Shown: positions 17,058 through 25,596 of the stretch, in pieces | Position numbering within the stretch: position 1 is the first letter of the stretch | Layout: the number at the start of each line of letters is the position of its first letter | Assembly (NCBI RefSeq): GCF_017565645.3 | Contig: NZ_CP086136.1 | Span: 1,688,001 to 1,752,000 of the forward strand | Reading direction: 5' to 3' | Source: Bradyrhizobium barranii subsp. barranii | Lineage (GTDB): Bacteria; Pseudomonadota; Alphaproteobacteria; Rhizobiales; Xanthobacteraceae | DNA length: 64,000 nucleotides | Translations under genes and position numbers: made by a program | Notes under the pieces: model-generated | Told to the model about the DNA's origin: nothing | The model's input: the letters and a program-made list of their open reading frames with translations, nothing else | Database searches by the model: none

Positions 17058-17885
17058 ATGCGCCTTCGACTGACCGCCCTGTTCCTGATGTTGCTGATGT
17101 CGGCCGCGCACGCCGCGCCGGCGCCGCAGCAGGTCGACATTCCGCTGTCGTCCGGAATCCTGCATGGGCAGCTCTACAAGCCCGAAGGCGAGGGGCCGTT
17201 TCCGACCGTGATCGCGCTGCACGGCTGCGGCGGCCTTGGCAATCATTCAGAATCGGTGCTGCCGCGCTATCGCGACTGGGCGCTGCAATTGCTGAAGGCC
17301 GGCAACGCCGTGCTGCTGCCCGACAGCTACGGCTCGCGCGAGCTCGGGCCGCAATGCCGCGTCAAGGAGATGCACATCAAGGCGCGGCGCGAGCGCGTCG
17401 CCGACATCGCGGCCTCGCGCGCCTGGCTGATGAAGCAGACTTGGGTCGCGCGCGACCGCGTCAGCCTGATCGGCTGGGCCAACGGCGCCAGCGCACTGCT
17501 CTGGGCGGTGCGTCCGCAGAGCGCCGCGCGCGAAGCCGGGCCGGATTTTCGCGCGGCGATCGCGTTCTATCCGGATTGCCGGATCTCCGCCGGCCTCGGC
17601 TGGAGCGCGCGGGTGCCGACCCTGGTGCTGATCGGCGCCAATGACGACGTCTCGTCGCCGCCGGCCTGCCGCCAGATGGTCGACGGCGCCCGCGGCCGCA
17701 GCGCGCTCACGCGCATCGTAGTCTATCCCGGCGCCTATCACGATTTCGACCGGGCCAATATGCCGCTGCATGCAGCTGCCGGTACCACCGACGCCGCCGC
17801 GCCCGAGCACGGCCATCTCGGCACGGACGCAGAGGCGCGCGCGGAGTCGCAGAAGGAAGAAGTCGCGGAGTGGCTGGCGCGGTGA
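17058..17885 (+). CDS. Secreted dienelactone-hydrolase-family protein lacking the catalytic nucleophile
   Basis: 275 residues with a Sec signal peptide (MRLRLTALFLMLLMSAAHA). Alpha/beta-hydrolase landmarks: IALHGCGGL near 52, the nucleophile elbow at 138-144, acid region IGANDDVSSP near 192-201 (Asp196/197) and YHDFD near 227 (His228). The elbow reads GWANG: the position normally Ser or Cys is Ala141 (GCC), one base from Ser (TCC). Asp and His remain. Unless another residue takes over, the protein should not be a normal esterase or hydrolase. ATG 17058 gives the signal peptide; the frame is open 81 bp upstream. Confidence 0.82.
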   Translation: MRLRLTALFLMLLMSAAHAAPAPQQVDIPLSSGILHGQLYKPEGEGPFPTVIALHGCGGLGNHSESVLPRYRDWALQLLKAGNAVLLPDSYGSRELGPQCRVKEMHIKARRERVADIAASRAWLMKQTWVARDRVSLIGWANGASALLWAVRPQSAAREAGPDFRAAIAFYPDCRISAGLGWSARVPTLVLIGANDDVSSPPACRQMVDGARGRSALTRIVVYPGAYHDFDRANMPLHAAAGTTDAAAPEHGHLGTDAEARAESQKEEVAEWLAR

Positions 17886-17890
17886 GGGTT

Positions 17891-17950
17891 TGTAGCCCGG
17901 ATGGAGCGGACTTGTCCCGCCGTAGCTCGATAGAGCGAAGGCGGAAGCGG
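17891..17950. repeat. Degenerate GTAGCCCGGATG-type intergenic repeat
   Basis: Begins TGTAGCCCGGATGGAGC, the same opening as the repeat at 31380, and continues with an inverted pair CGCCGTAGCTC / GAGCGAAGGCG. It lies just after the dienelactone-hydrolase-like gene. The second half of the longer palindrome is missing or diverged. Confidence 0.5.
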
Positions 17951-18105
17951 GGCCGCCCGAGGAACAAATCTGGCGGACAGCCCCGCATCGACCACCGCCC
18001 TGCACGGAGTATGGCCGACCGTGAATCTACGTATCGCGTGTCGCGACGGTTTCAGCAGGTGACGGCGCCTTAGTTCGACCACGATGTCGATTAAACGCAG
18101 TCCTC

Positions 18106-18255
18106 ATGCGCAATCGCTTCGTCCTGTTCTCATCCGCACTGATCGTCTTCACCGTCGCGATCTTCCTGTTCGAAGCCCACGCCGGCGCGCCGATGATCGC
18201 GCCGGAACATTGCGGCTTCTGGACCACGATCGACGCGGGATTGTCCTGCCGGTAG
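18106..18255 (+). CDS. Small exported or membrane protein, 49 residues
   Basis: MRNRFVLFSSALIVFTVAIF then LFEAHAG, a good signal peptide or anchor, followed by a short mature part APMIAPEHCGFWTTIDAGLSCR with two Cys. Mature length about 23 residues if cleaved after AHA. Shorter than usual gene-calling limits, but the composition is not accidental for this strand. No family recognised. Confidence 0.55.
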   Translation: MRNRFVLFSSALIVFTVAIFLFEAHAGAPMIAPEHCGFWTTIDAGLSCR

Positions 18256-18310
18256 GCGGGGGTACGCTCGCAATGACGAGGTTGTGGCGACACGCGTCCC
18301 CCACACTCAC

Positions 18311-18412
18311 TGTCATCGCCCGGCTTGACCGGGCGATCCAGTACGCCGAGGCTGCTATGATTCACCGAGACGCCGCGGCGTACTGGATTCCCCGCTTTCG
18401 CGGGAAATGACA
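18311..18412. repeat. Palindromic intergenic repeat (GTCATCGCCCGGCTTGACCG type)
   Basis: Left arm TGTCATCGCCCGGC, with an internal hairpin CGCCCGGCTTGACCGGGCG, and GATCCAGTACGCCG; right arm CGGCGTACTGGATTC, hairpin CCCGCTTTCGCGGG and AAATGACA. The arms pair over most of their length. Located between the convergent 49-residue gene and xseA. This class is widespread in rhizobial genomes (recall, not searched). Confidence 0.85.
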
Positions 18413-18439
18413 CCGAGAGTGGAGCGCTATCCTCGCGCC

Positions 18440-20080
18440 TCAGAACAACGTGCCCTGATCCACCGGCTTGCCCGCGCGCTTCGGCGCGGGCTTGGCGTCC
18501 TGTGCGGCCGGCTTTGCTTGCGCCGGCGCACGCTTTGCCGTCGGCGCCGGGCGATCCGCATCCGCCGTCGCGCCGACACGGCCGTCCGCAAACTCGATCT
18601 CGAGGCGTGCGCCGGGACCAATCGCGTCGGCCGAATGCAAGGGATGGCCGGCTTCATCCCGCACCAAGGCAAAACCGCGCGCGAGCACGCCGCGATACGA
18701 CAAGGCCGAGAGCAGCTTGCCGCTGTTCTCGATGCGGGCATCCAGCCGCTGCAACAACGTGACAAGCGCGCGGCCCGCGCGTTCGGCCAAACGATGCGTG
18801 CGCTCGCGCTGGCGGGCAATTGCGTTGCGCTGCGCCTGTGCATTCGAAAGTTTCGAGGCGCGCAAGCGCACCTCCAGCCCGGCGAAACGGTCGCGCCGTT
18901 GCCGCAGCAGCGAGCGCGCGGACAGGCCGAGCCGCTCGCCGCACACGGTGAGGCGGTGATCGGCCTGCGAAATCTGCCCGTGCAGCACCCGCAGCGTCAG
19001 CTTTGCGCTCGCAGCGGTAAACCGGCGGAAATGCGCGTGCGTGTTGGCCTTGAGGCCGCGAGGTAGCGACGCGCCCGCCGAATCCAGCCGTTGCCGCGGG
19101 ATTGCGAGCAGATCGCCCGCCGCGGGCAGGGCGCGCGCGGCGGCGCGCAGCTCGCTGCGGCGGCTCTCATGGGCACGCTGCCAATAGGCCCGGGTGCGCC
19201 GCGCGAGATCGGCGACCTCGACGAACAGATCGCTGCGCACCGGCACCGCCATCTCGGCCGCCGCCGTCGGTGTCGGCGCGCGCTTGTCGGCGACGAAGTC
19301 GATCAGCGTGATGTCGGTCTCGTGGCCGACCGCGGAGATCAGCGGGATCATGCTCTCGGCCGCCGCCCGCACCACGATCTCCTCGTTGAACGACCAGAGG
19401 TCCTCCAGCGAGCCGCCGCCGCGTGCGACGATCAGCACGTCGGGCCGCGGAATCTTGCCGCCTTCCGGCAGCGCATTGAAGCCGCGGATCGCGGCAGCGA
19501 CCTGCTCGGCCGAGCCTTCACCCTGCACCTTGACCGGCCACACCAGCACGTGGCGGGGAAAGCGGTCCTCCAGCCGATGCAGGATGTCACGGATGACGGC
19601 GCCGGTCGGCGAGGTCACCACGCCGATCACCTCCGGCAGCCAGGGCAGCAACTGCTTGCGCGCCTCGTCGAACAGGCCCTCGGCGGCGAGCTTCTTCTTG
19701 CGCTCCTCCATCAGCGCCATCAGCGCGCCGATGCCGGCCGGCTCCAGCGCCTCGATCACGATCTGGTACTTGGAAGAGCCCGGATAGGTCGTGAGCTTGC
19801 CGGTGGCGATGACCTCGAGCCCTTCCTGGGGCTTGAAGCGCATCCGCCCGTGCACGCCCTTCCAGATCACCGCCTCGATCTTGGCGCTCTCGTCCTTGAG
19901 CGCGAAATAGCAGTGGCCGGAGGAGTGGGCGCCACGGAAGCCTGAGATCTCGCCGCGGACCCGGACATGGCCAAAGGCGTCCTCGACCGTCCGCTTCAGG
20001 GACTGCGAGAGCTCGGAGACGGTGAATTCGGGGGCGTTGAGCAGTGGTTCCGCAGGCGGCATCGGCAAACGATTCGGCAT
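18440..20080 (-). CDS. xseA: Exodeoxyribonuclease VII large subunit
   Basis: 546 residues, longer than the typical 400-460 because of a C-terminal Lys/Ala/Pro-rich tail (from about residue 510, [17 protein letters not shown]) that is probably disordered. OB-fold N-terminus ([20 protein letters not shown] and [10 protein letters not shown]), then the nuclease core with [20 protein letters not shown] near residues 215-235 and [18 protein letters not shown] near 248. It degrades single-stranded DNA with XseB. xseB is not in the window. Divergent from the alpha/beta hydrolase. Confidence 0.96.
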   Translation of the reverse strand: MPNRLPMPPAEPLLNAPEFTVSELSQSLKRTVEDAFGHVRVRGEISGFRGAHSSGHCYFALKDESAKIEAVIWKGVHGRMRFKPQEGLEVIATGKLTTYPGSSKYQIVIEALEPAGIGALMALMEERKKKLAAEGLFDEARKQLLPWLPEVIGVVTSPTGAVIRDILHRLEDRFPRHVLVWPVKVQGEGSAEQVAAAIRGFNALPEGGKIPRPDVLIVARGGGSLEDLWSFNEEIVVRAAAESMIPLISAVGHETDITLIDFVADKRAPTPTAAAEMAVPVRSDLFVEVADLARRTRAYWQRAHESRRSELRAAARALPAAGDLLAIPRQRLDSAGASLPRGLKANTHAHFRRFTAASAKLTLRVLHGQISQADHRLTVCGERLGLSARSLLRQRRDRFAGLEVRLRASKLSNAQAQRNAIARQRERTHRLAERAGRALVTLLQRLDARIENSGKLLSALSYRGVLARGFALVRDEAGHPLHSADAIGPGARLEIEFADGRVGATADADRPAPTAKRAPAQAKPAAQDAKPAPKRAGKPVDQGTLF

Positions 20081-20134
20081 TTTGGGGTCAGACCCGACGT
20101 TAAGGATTTTCGCCGCGCGGCGCCAATCCGGGGA

Positions 20135-20163
20135 TTGATATGGAGAGTACTCTGTATTATAGA
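20135..20163 (+). promoter_or_regulatory. Sigma-70-type promoter of the alpha/beta hydrolase
   Basis: TTGATA (20135-20140), 17-bp spacer, TATAGA (20158-20163), close to consensus in both boxes and in spacing. A short inverted repeat ACTCT/AGAGT straddles the -10 box. It overlaps the ATG at 20140 that would give the longest reading frame of the downstream gene, so that ATG cannot be in the message made from this promoter; translation must start further right. Confidence 0.6.
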
Positions 20164-20235
20164 GTTATCTATAGTTGGTCAGTTCAACGGAGTTTGCACG
20201 ATGGCGATGCGGTTGCTGCGGGTTCTCTAAGCCTG

Positions 20236-21210
20236 TTGAAATGGGGCCTGTGCGCGGTTGGCGCAGTCGCGCTGCTGCTCACCGCCCTGATCGCGACGCC
20301 GCTGGAGCGGCCACCTGAGATGCGCTCGGTCTCGGACTCCGCCAAGGGGATCGACTGGTCCACCCTCCCGCCGCTGGAGCGCTTCCAGGCCCGCGACGGC
20401 ACCTGGCTCGGCTTTCGTCACTATGCGCCCAAGGGCGCGGACACTGGACGCGGCGCCATGTTCATCCACGGCTCGTCCGGTTCCTCCGGCACCGTCAATC
20501 ATGCCCTGACGGCGGCATTCGCCGCGCACGGCGTCGAAACCTGGGCACTCGACACGCGCGGCCATGGCGCCTCCGGCACGCGCGGTGATATCGGCTATGT
20601 CGGCCAGCTCGAGGACGATCTGGTCGACTTCGTCGCCCATGTCCGTAAGGCCGCGCCCGATTTGCCGCTGACCTTGATTGGTCATTCCGCCGGCGCCGGC
20701 TTCTCGTTGCGTGTTGCCGCGACGCCGATCATGCAGGACCTGTTCGTCCGCACTGTCCTGATCGCGCCCTATCTCGGCTACGACGCGCCGACCAACAAAC
20801 CGCACGCCGGCGGTTGGGCAAATGCTGACCTTCCGCGCTACTTCGGGCTGGCGGCGCTGCGCAAGCTCGGCATCGAATGCTGTGCGCAGCTTCCGGTGCT
20901 CGCCTTCGCCGTGCCGGCGAATTCGGCCAAGTACCTCACCTCTACCTATTCCGACCGCCTGATGCGCAACTTTGCGACACGCGGTTATCGCCTCGATCTG
21001 CCCGGGGTGACACACCCGATGACGATTTTCGGCGGCGCCGACGATGAGATGATGATCTCGGACAAATATGCCGAGACCGTGCAGGCGGTGAAGCCGTCGG
21101 TCGACGTCAAGATGATCGACGGCGTCAATCACATGGGCATGGTCACCAACCCGAAAGCGGTCAATGCAATCGCCGAGGACGTGGCAACGCGCGGAGCAGG
21201 CCAGTCATGA
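20236..21210 (+). CDS. Membrane-anchored alpha/beta hydrolase (S33/Hydrolase_4 type), 5' end unclear
   Basis: 324 residues if begun at TTG 20236. One N-terminal hydrophobic segment (KWGLCAVGAVALLLTALIAT) then a serine-hydrolase domain: MFIHGSSGSS oxyanion loop, LDTRGHGASG, nucleophile elbow LIGHSAGAG, acid IFGGADDEM and His in GVNHMGM. The start is a problem: the best ribosome-binding site (GGAG) precedes ATG 20201, whose frame ends after nine codons (MAMRLLRVL). One extra base near 20224-20228 would fuse that start to the anchor. See findings. Overlaps the next gene by 4 bp. Confidence 0.78.
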   Translation: MKWGLCAVGAVALLLTALIATPLERPPEMRSVSDSAKGIDWSTLPPLERFQARDGTWLGFRHYAPKGADTGRGAMFIHGSSGSSGTVNHALTAAFAAHGVETWALDTRGHGASGTRGDIGYVGQLEDDLVDFVAHVRKAAPDLPLTLIGHSAGAGFSLRVAATPIMQDLFVRTVLIAPYLGYDAPTNKPHAGGWANADLPRYFGLAALRKLGIECCAQLPVLAFAVPANSAKYLTSTYSDRLMRNFATRGYRLDLPGVTHPMTIFGGADDEMMISDKYAETVQAVKPSVDVKMIDGVNHMGMVTNPKAVNAIAEDVATRGAGQS

Positions 21211-21761
21211 TCGACAGCAAGGAGGCGTCTGCAGCGCTGGCCGACATCGACGATATCGTCCAGCGCGTGAAGCAATCGCAGCTCTACGAACTCGCAAGCC
21301 TCGCAGCGGTCTGGTGGGGAGTCCTGGTGTTCGCAGGCAATCTCGTGACCTGGCTCTGGCCGGTCTACGCGGTCCACGCCTGGGTTGCCGTGGACATTCT
21401 GGGCGTCGGCGGTCTGGTCGGAATCCGGTTGCTCAATCCATCGCCCCGTCCGCATGGTGCCGCCTTCGATGTCAGGCTCGTTCTGGTCTTCGTGCTGTTC
21501 TTCGCTTTCGGCTATCTCTGCACCAACGTCGTTGGCCATTTCGGTCCACGCCAGCTCGGCGCGTTCTGGCCGCTCTACTTCATGCTGTTCTATACGCTCG
21601 CAGGTCTCTGGTTCGGCTATGCCTTCGTCGCGATCGGTCTCGGCATCGCTGCGCTGACGCTGATCGGTTTCTTCTACATCGGCGAGGCGTTCCCGCTCTG
21701 GATGGCGTTCGTCAATGGCGGCGGTCTGATCCTCGGCGGGCTCTGGATGCGGCGGATCTAG
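21207..21761 (+). CDS. Multipass inner-membrane protein of unknown function
   Basis: 184 residues. After a polar N-terminal helix (SKEASAALADIDDIVQRVKQ) there are about five hydrophobic segments (LASLAAVWWGVLVFAGNLV, AWVAVDILGVGGLVGI, LVLVFVLFFAFGYL, YFMLFYTLAGLWFGYAFV, IGLGIAALTLIGFF). No named family recognised. ATGA overlap with the hydrolase and only 3 bp before the small winged-helix regulator: a three-gene operon. The grouping of a DUF-like membrane protein with a DNA-binding partner suggests a sensed membrane state, but that is inference. Confidence 0.72.
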   Translation: MIDSKEASAALADIDDIVQRVKQSQLYELASLAAVWWGVLVFAGNLVTWLWPVYAVHAWVAVDILGVGGLVGIRLLNPSPRPHGAAFDVRLVLVFVLFFAFGYLCTNVVGHFGPRQLGAFWPLYFMLFYTLAGLWFGYAFVAIGLGIAALTLIGFFYIGEAFPLWMAFVNGGGLILGGLWMRRI

Positions 21762-21764
21762 CGC

Positions 21765-22064
21765 ATGGCCGAGCTCGACGACATCATCCACCAGCCGCTG
21801 CGGCTGAAGATCATGGCGGCGCTCAACGCGCTACCGGTCTCCACCGGCCTGGAGTTCTCGCGATTGAAAAAGCTGACCGGCGCCACCGACGGCAATCTCG
21901 GCGCACACATCGAGACGCTGGCGAAGGCGGGCTACGTCTCGGTCGACAAGGCCTTTGTCGGCAAGAAACCGCAGACCACAGTCACCGCCACCGCCGCCGG
22001 CCGCGGCGCCTTCGCGCGGCATGTGGCGACGTTGCAGGAGATCATTGCGGGGAAGCAGGTGTAG
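21765..22064 (+). CDS. Small winged-helix transcriptional regulator (HTH_27/ArsR-MarR-like)
   Basis: 99 residues, all DNA-binding domain: HQPLRLKIMAALNALP, then EFSRLKKLTGATDGNLGAHI as the helix-turn-helix with recognition helix around DGNLGAHIETL, then a wing GYVSVDKAFVGKKPQTTVTA. These one-domain regulators usually control the operon they sit in; here the membrane protein and hydrolase upstream. ATG is 3 bp after the upstream stop. Confidence 0.88.
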   Translation: MAELDDIIHQPLRLKIMAALNALPVSTGLEFSRLKKLTGATDGNLGAHIETLAKAGYVSVDKAFVGKKPQTTVTATAAGRGAFARHVATLQEIIAGKQV

Positions 22065-22081
22065 GCCATCGGCATGACTGC

Positions 22082-22659
22082 TTACGGTACAAGGTGAGCG
22101 TAAAATGGGTCCGTAATAGCGACTGCGTGGATGGTTTTCAGTTGGGTTACTGCCACCGGCGCAATGCCCGCGTTCCGAAGGAGCGAGAGGAGCATCAAGA
22201 ATTTTGCGTGCGAAATGCGATTTGGAAGTGAAGTGTTGTGAGCAACGATGAATTTTCTGATGGCTGTGAAGCCGGCAACGGTATTAGCAAGCTCGTGGTG
22301 AAACTGAGTTACACTTGAAGCAGCAAAGCTCCCTGCCTTGCGAAGTATTGCCTCAAACTTTGGTTGAAGCGGAGAGCCAACGAATCTGGAAAACATTCCA
22401 GCGACTAACCGGGTGAGATGCTCGTTGCTTCCCCACATGGAGGCCTTCGTCTCAATAATTGCCATGAGTTCATCGTTCGATGAGTACTTCGAAGCAACCC
22501 AGATTTGGGCATACAAGCTCCATATAGCTGTGAGAAGACTTCTCGGATTTGCGCGAGCAGATGATGGACCTTCGTTTTTGTGGGTCCATCGAAACGAACC
22601 GAATATCCTTGTACGCGGCGGCCATGCCGTATTTCGAGGCGGGTCCGATAGTGCTTCAC
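22082..22659 (-). pseudogene. Frameshifted hypothetical gene (partner of the 22656-22919 gene)
   Basis: Starts at GTG 22659 overlapping the stop of the upstream gene (GTGA). The first frame reads VKHYRTRLEIRHGRRVQGYS then VRFDGPTK and ends early at 22405; the other frame is open from 22666 to 22082 but has no start before 22516. At a run of five A on the coding strand (22575-22579) one extra A joins them as ...RFDGPTK-NEGPSSARANP...SLYAQIWVASKYS..., giving about 192 residues. So one base is missing, by mutation or by assembly error. Low GC, no family recognised; the C-terminal two thirds look helical. Confidence 0.65.
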
Positions 22660-22919
22660 CCGCTTACTAAATTTTGGTACGTTTGAAAATCGACGTTCTC
22701 AATCTGGGGCACCTCAGTTTCGCCAAAGGCAGCCTCGACGAGTTCGAGTTCTTCAGCTGCCCCAAGGACCTGGGCAATGTAGTCAGTGTAATAAACACTG
22801 ACGTTCTCCTGCTCGTGCGCTTGTTGGACGGCCACTTCGCACTCGCGCCTGAACCGATCCTCCAGCGTTAGAAACGCTTCTTCGGGATCAAGCGGCAGCT
22901 CTTGAAAATCGTAGCTCAT
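22656..22919 (-). CDS. Small acidic hypothetical protein, first gene of a two-gene low-GC unit
   Basis: 87 residues from ATG 22919 (TTGAGG about 10 bp upstream). Sequence MSYDFQELPLDPEEAFLTLE, then RFRRECEVAVQQAHEQENV and YYTDYIAQVLGAAEELELVE: strongly acidic and mostly helical. GTGA overlap with the basic, frameshifted gene downstream. Acidic small protein followed by an overlapping basic protein is the layout of many toxin-antitoxin or immunity pairs, but no toxin or antitoxin family is recognised. GC is well below the flanking purD and hydrolase genes, which suggests acquisition. Confidence 0.65.
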   Translation of the reverse strand: MSYDFQELPLDPEEAFLTLEDRFRRECEVAVQQAHEQENVSVYYTDYIAQVLGAAEELELVEAAFGETEVPQIENVDFQTYQNLVSG

Positions 22920-23191
22920 CCGGCAGAGCCTCAATTCAAATAGGGCGACAACATACGCTGATCAGAGCGCGATCAATGCTCCCATACCCATCCTGCCGCG
23001 GAGACTTTCGAATTGGAACCAGCATTGCGTGGCTTTTCACCGCAATTGGTCTGCTCATGGCCGAATGAATGCCGATTCGCGCCCAAGGCGTGCACCCCAG
23101 AATGCCCGGGAGTTTGGGCCGTTCCCCCTTCACACCCGCCCCGATTCGTGCGACCTCCGCCCCCATCAAACCCCTCATTTTCGAGCCCTCG

Positions 23192-24475
23192 ATGCACATT
23201 CTCCTGCTCGGTTCCGGCGGCCGCGAACATGCCCTGGCGTGGAAGATCGCTGCCTCTCCCCTGGTGACCAAATTCTGGTGCGCACCCGGCAATGCCGGCA
23301 TCGCGCGCGAGGCGGAATGCGTGGCGCTCGATGTCGCCGACCATGCCGCCGTGATCGACTTCTGCAAGACGAATGCGGTCGAGCTCGTGGTGGTCGGCCC
23401 GGAGACGCCGCTGGCCGCCGGCATCGTCGACGATCTCACCGCCGCCGGCATCAAGGCGTTCGGGCCGAGCGGGGTGGCGGCGCAGCTCGAAAGCTCCAAG
23501 GGCTTCACCAAGGCGCTGTGCACCGAATTCGGCATTCCGACCGGCGCCTACAAGCGCTTCACCAACGCCAATGATGCGCGTGCTTACGTCCAGAGCCAGG
23601 GTGCGCCGATCGTGGTCAAGGCCGACGGCCTTGCCGCCGGCAAGGGCGTCGTGGTCGCCAAGACCGTGCGCGAGGCCGAGGACGCCATCGCCATGATGTT
23701 CGAGGGCGCCTTTGGCGAGGCCGGCGCCGAGGTCGTGATCGAGGAATTTTTGCCGGGCCGCGAGATCAGCTTCTTCGCGCTGTGCGACGGCGAGACCGCC
23801 ATCCCTCTCGCATCCGCGCAGGACCACAAGCGCGTGTTCGACCACGACGTCGGCCCGAACACCGGCGGCATGGGCGCCTATTCGCCGACGCCGCTGGTCA
23901 CGCCCGCGATCCACGATGCGATCATGGCAAAAATCATTTTGCCGACGGTTGCCGGCATGAAGCAGCGCGGCACGCCGTTCCGCGGCATCCTTTACGCCGG
24001 GATTATGCTGACGACGCAGGGCCCAAAACTGTTCGAGTTCAACGTGCGCTTCGGCGATCCCGAGTGTCAGGTGCTGATGCTGCGGATGATATCCGACATC
24101 GTGCCGGCGTTCCTCGCCTCCTGCGACGGGGAGCTTAAGCACTTCGACCTGCGCTGGCATCCGGACTCCGCGCTCACCGTGGTGATGGCGGCGAAGGGCT
24201 ATCCCGGCGATTATCAAAAGGGCACGCGCATCGAGGGCCTCGATGACGCCGCCAAGGTCGAGACCGCCGAGATCTTCCATGCGGGCACGGTTGAGAAGGA
24301 CGGCGCGATCCTCGCCAATGGCGGCCGCGTGCTCAATGTCTGCGCGCTCGGCAAGACCGTGACGGAGGCGCAGGCGCGTGCCTATCAGGCTGTCGACCGG
24401 ATCAACTGGCCGGAAGGCTTCTGCCGCCGCGACATCGGCTGGCAGGCGGTGGAAGCCGAGAAGGCCCGGGGCTGA
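23192..24475 (+). CDS. purD: Phosphoribosylamine-glycine ligase PurD
   Basis: 427 residues from ATG 23192 ([19 protein letters not shown], the standard N-terminus); the frame is open another 123 bp upstream without conservation. Catalyses the second step of purine synthesis. ATP-grasp elements: [14 protein letters not shown] near residue 140, [14 protein letters not shown] near 185, [16 protein letters not shown] near 215 and [11 protein letters not shown] near 285. The 270 bp upstream are non-coding and serve as promoter. Confidence 0.97.
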   Translation: MHILLLGSGGREHALAWKIAASPLVTKFWCAPGNAGIAREAECVALDVADHAAVIDFCKTNAVELVVVGPETPLAAGIVDDLTAAGIKAFGPSGVAAQLESSKGFTKALCTEFGIPTGAYKRFTNANDARAYVQSQGAPIVVKADGLAAGKGVVVAKTVREAEDAIAMMFEGAFGEAGAEVVIEEFLPGREISFFALCDGETAIPLASAQDHKRVFDHDVGPNTGGMGAYSPTPLVTPAIHDAIMAKIILPTVAGMKQRGTPFRGILYAGIMLTTQGPKLFEFNVRFGDPECQVLMLRMISDIVPAFLASCDGELKHFDLRWHPDSALTVVMAAKGYPGDYQKGTRIEGLDDAAKVETAEIFHAGTVEKDGAILANGGRVLNVCALGKTVTEAQARAYQAVDRINWPEGFCRRDIGWQAVEAEKARG

Positions 24476-24690
24476 CAGGCTTTTTTCTGCAATACGCGCA
24501 CGGTGGCATCAAGATTGCCGCGTGCCTCCGCCCCGCCACATCGACATTCCAAAATTGCGCAATCGCCTGTTGGGGTTAGCAACCCTCACAGGTGACCATC
24601 GTGCTACTGTGCACGGGGTTGTTTTCGACATTTTTGTTCGAGGCGGCCCAGGACTGACCAGACGGGACTGACCAGATAAGGATGCCGAAG

Positions 24691-25596
24691 ATGTCCGATC
24701 TCGCCGACCTCTACCCCGGCTTCGCCTCCGAATGGATCAACACCTCCTTGGGCCGCATCTTCGCCCGCGTCGGCGGCAAGGGGCCGCCGCTGCTGTTGCT
24801 GCACGGCTTCTCCGAGACCAACGTGATGTGGCACCGCGTGGCGCCGCAGCTCGCGGACAAGTTCACGCTGATCATCGCCGATCTGCCGGGCTATGGCTGG
24901 TCCGACATGCCCGAGAGCGATGCGCTGCACATTCCCTACAGCAAGCGCGCGATGGCCAAGGCCATGGTCGAGGCGATGGAGCAACTCGGCCACGTCCACT
25001 TCGCGCTTGCCGGCCACGACCGCGGCGGCCGGGTGTCGTATCGGCTGGCGCTCGACCATCCCGGCCGGCTGTCGAAGCTCGCCGTGCTCGATATCCTGCC
25101 GACCTATAATTACTGGGAGCGGATGAACCGCGCCTATGCGCTGAAGATCTATCACTGGACCTTCCTCGCCCAGCCGGCGCCGCTGCCGGAGACGCTGATC
25201 TCGGGCAATGGCGAGTTCTTCCTGCGCTTCAAGATGGCGAGCCAGACCAAGTCGAAGACGCTGGACGCCATCGACGAGCGTGCATTCGAACATTACATCG
25301 CCCCGTTCCGCGATCCCGCCCGCGTGCATGCGATGTGCGAGGACTACCGCGCCGGCGCCTATTTCGATTACGACCTCGACAAGGTCGATTTCGAAGCCGG
25401 CAAGAAGATCACGGTGCCGATGCTGGCCCTGTGGGGTGGCGCAGGCATCGCCCAGGCCGCCGCAACGCCGCTCGATATTTGGAAGCAATGGGCGACCAAC
25501 GTCGACGGCATGCCGGTGGACTCCGGCCATTTCCTCACCGAGGAGAACCCGGACGTCACCGCAAAGGCGCTGCGCGAGTTTTTCTCGGCGCCTTAA
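24691..25596 (+). CDS. Fluoroacetate/haloacetate dehalogenase
   Basis: 301 residues from ATG 24691; an ATG 9 bp upstream is also possible. Alpha/beta hydrolase with Asp nucleophile: AGHDRGG puts Asp110, Arg111 and Arg114 in place; Asp134 (VLD), His155-Trp156 (YHWTFLAQ), Tyr219 (CEDYRAGAY) and His280 (SGHFL) match, position for position, the residues known in the Rhodopseudomonas palustris fluoroacetate dehalogenase RPA1163. His, Trp and Tyr form the fluoride-binding pocket. Product: glycolate from fluoroacetate. Stop codon overlaps the convergent tadA stop in a shared TTAA. Confidence 0.88.
   Translation: MSDLADLYPGFASEWINTSLGRIFARVGGKGPPLLLLHGFSETNVMWHRVAPQLADKFTLIIADLPGYGWSDMPESDALHIPYSKRAMAKAMVEAMEQLGHVHFALAGHDRGGRVSYRLALDHPGRLSKLAVLDILPTYNYWERMNRAYALKIYHWTFLAQPAPLPETLISGNGEFFLRFKMASQTKSKTLDAIDERAFEHYIAPFRDPARVHAMCEDYRAGAYFDYDLDKVDFEAGKKITVPMLALWGGAGIAQAAATPLDIWKQWATNVDGMPVDSGHFLTEENPDVTAKALREFFSAP

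Noticed and set aside
22560..22600. Programmed -1 ribosomal frameshift as explanation of the split gene
   Set aside because: The A5 run is in the context ACA AAA ACG, which is not a canonical X-XXY-YYZ slippery site, and no strong downstream structure is apparent. A missing base fits better.
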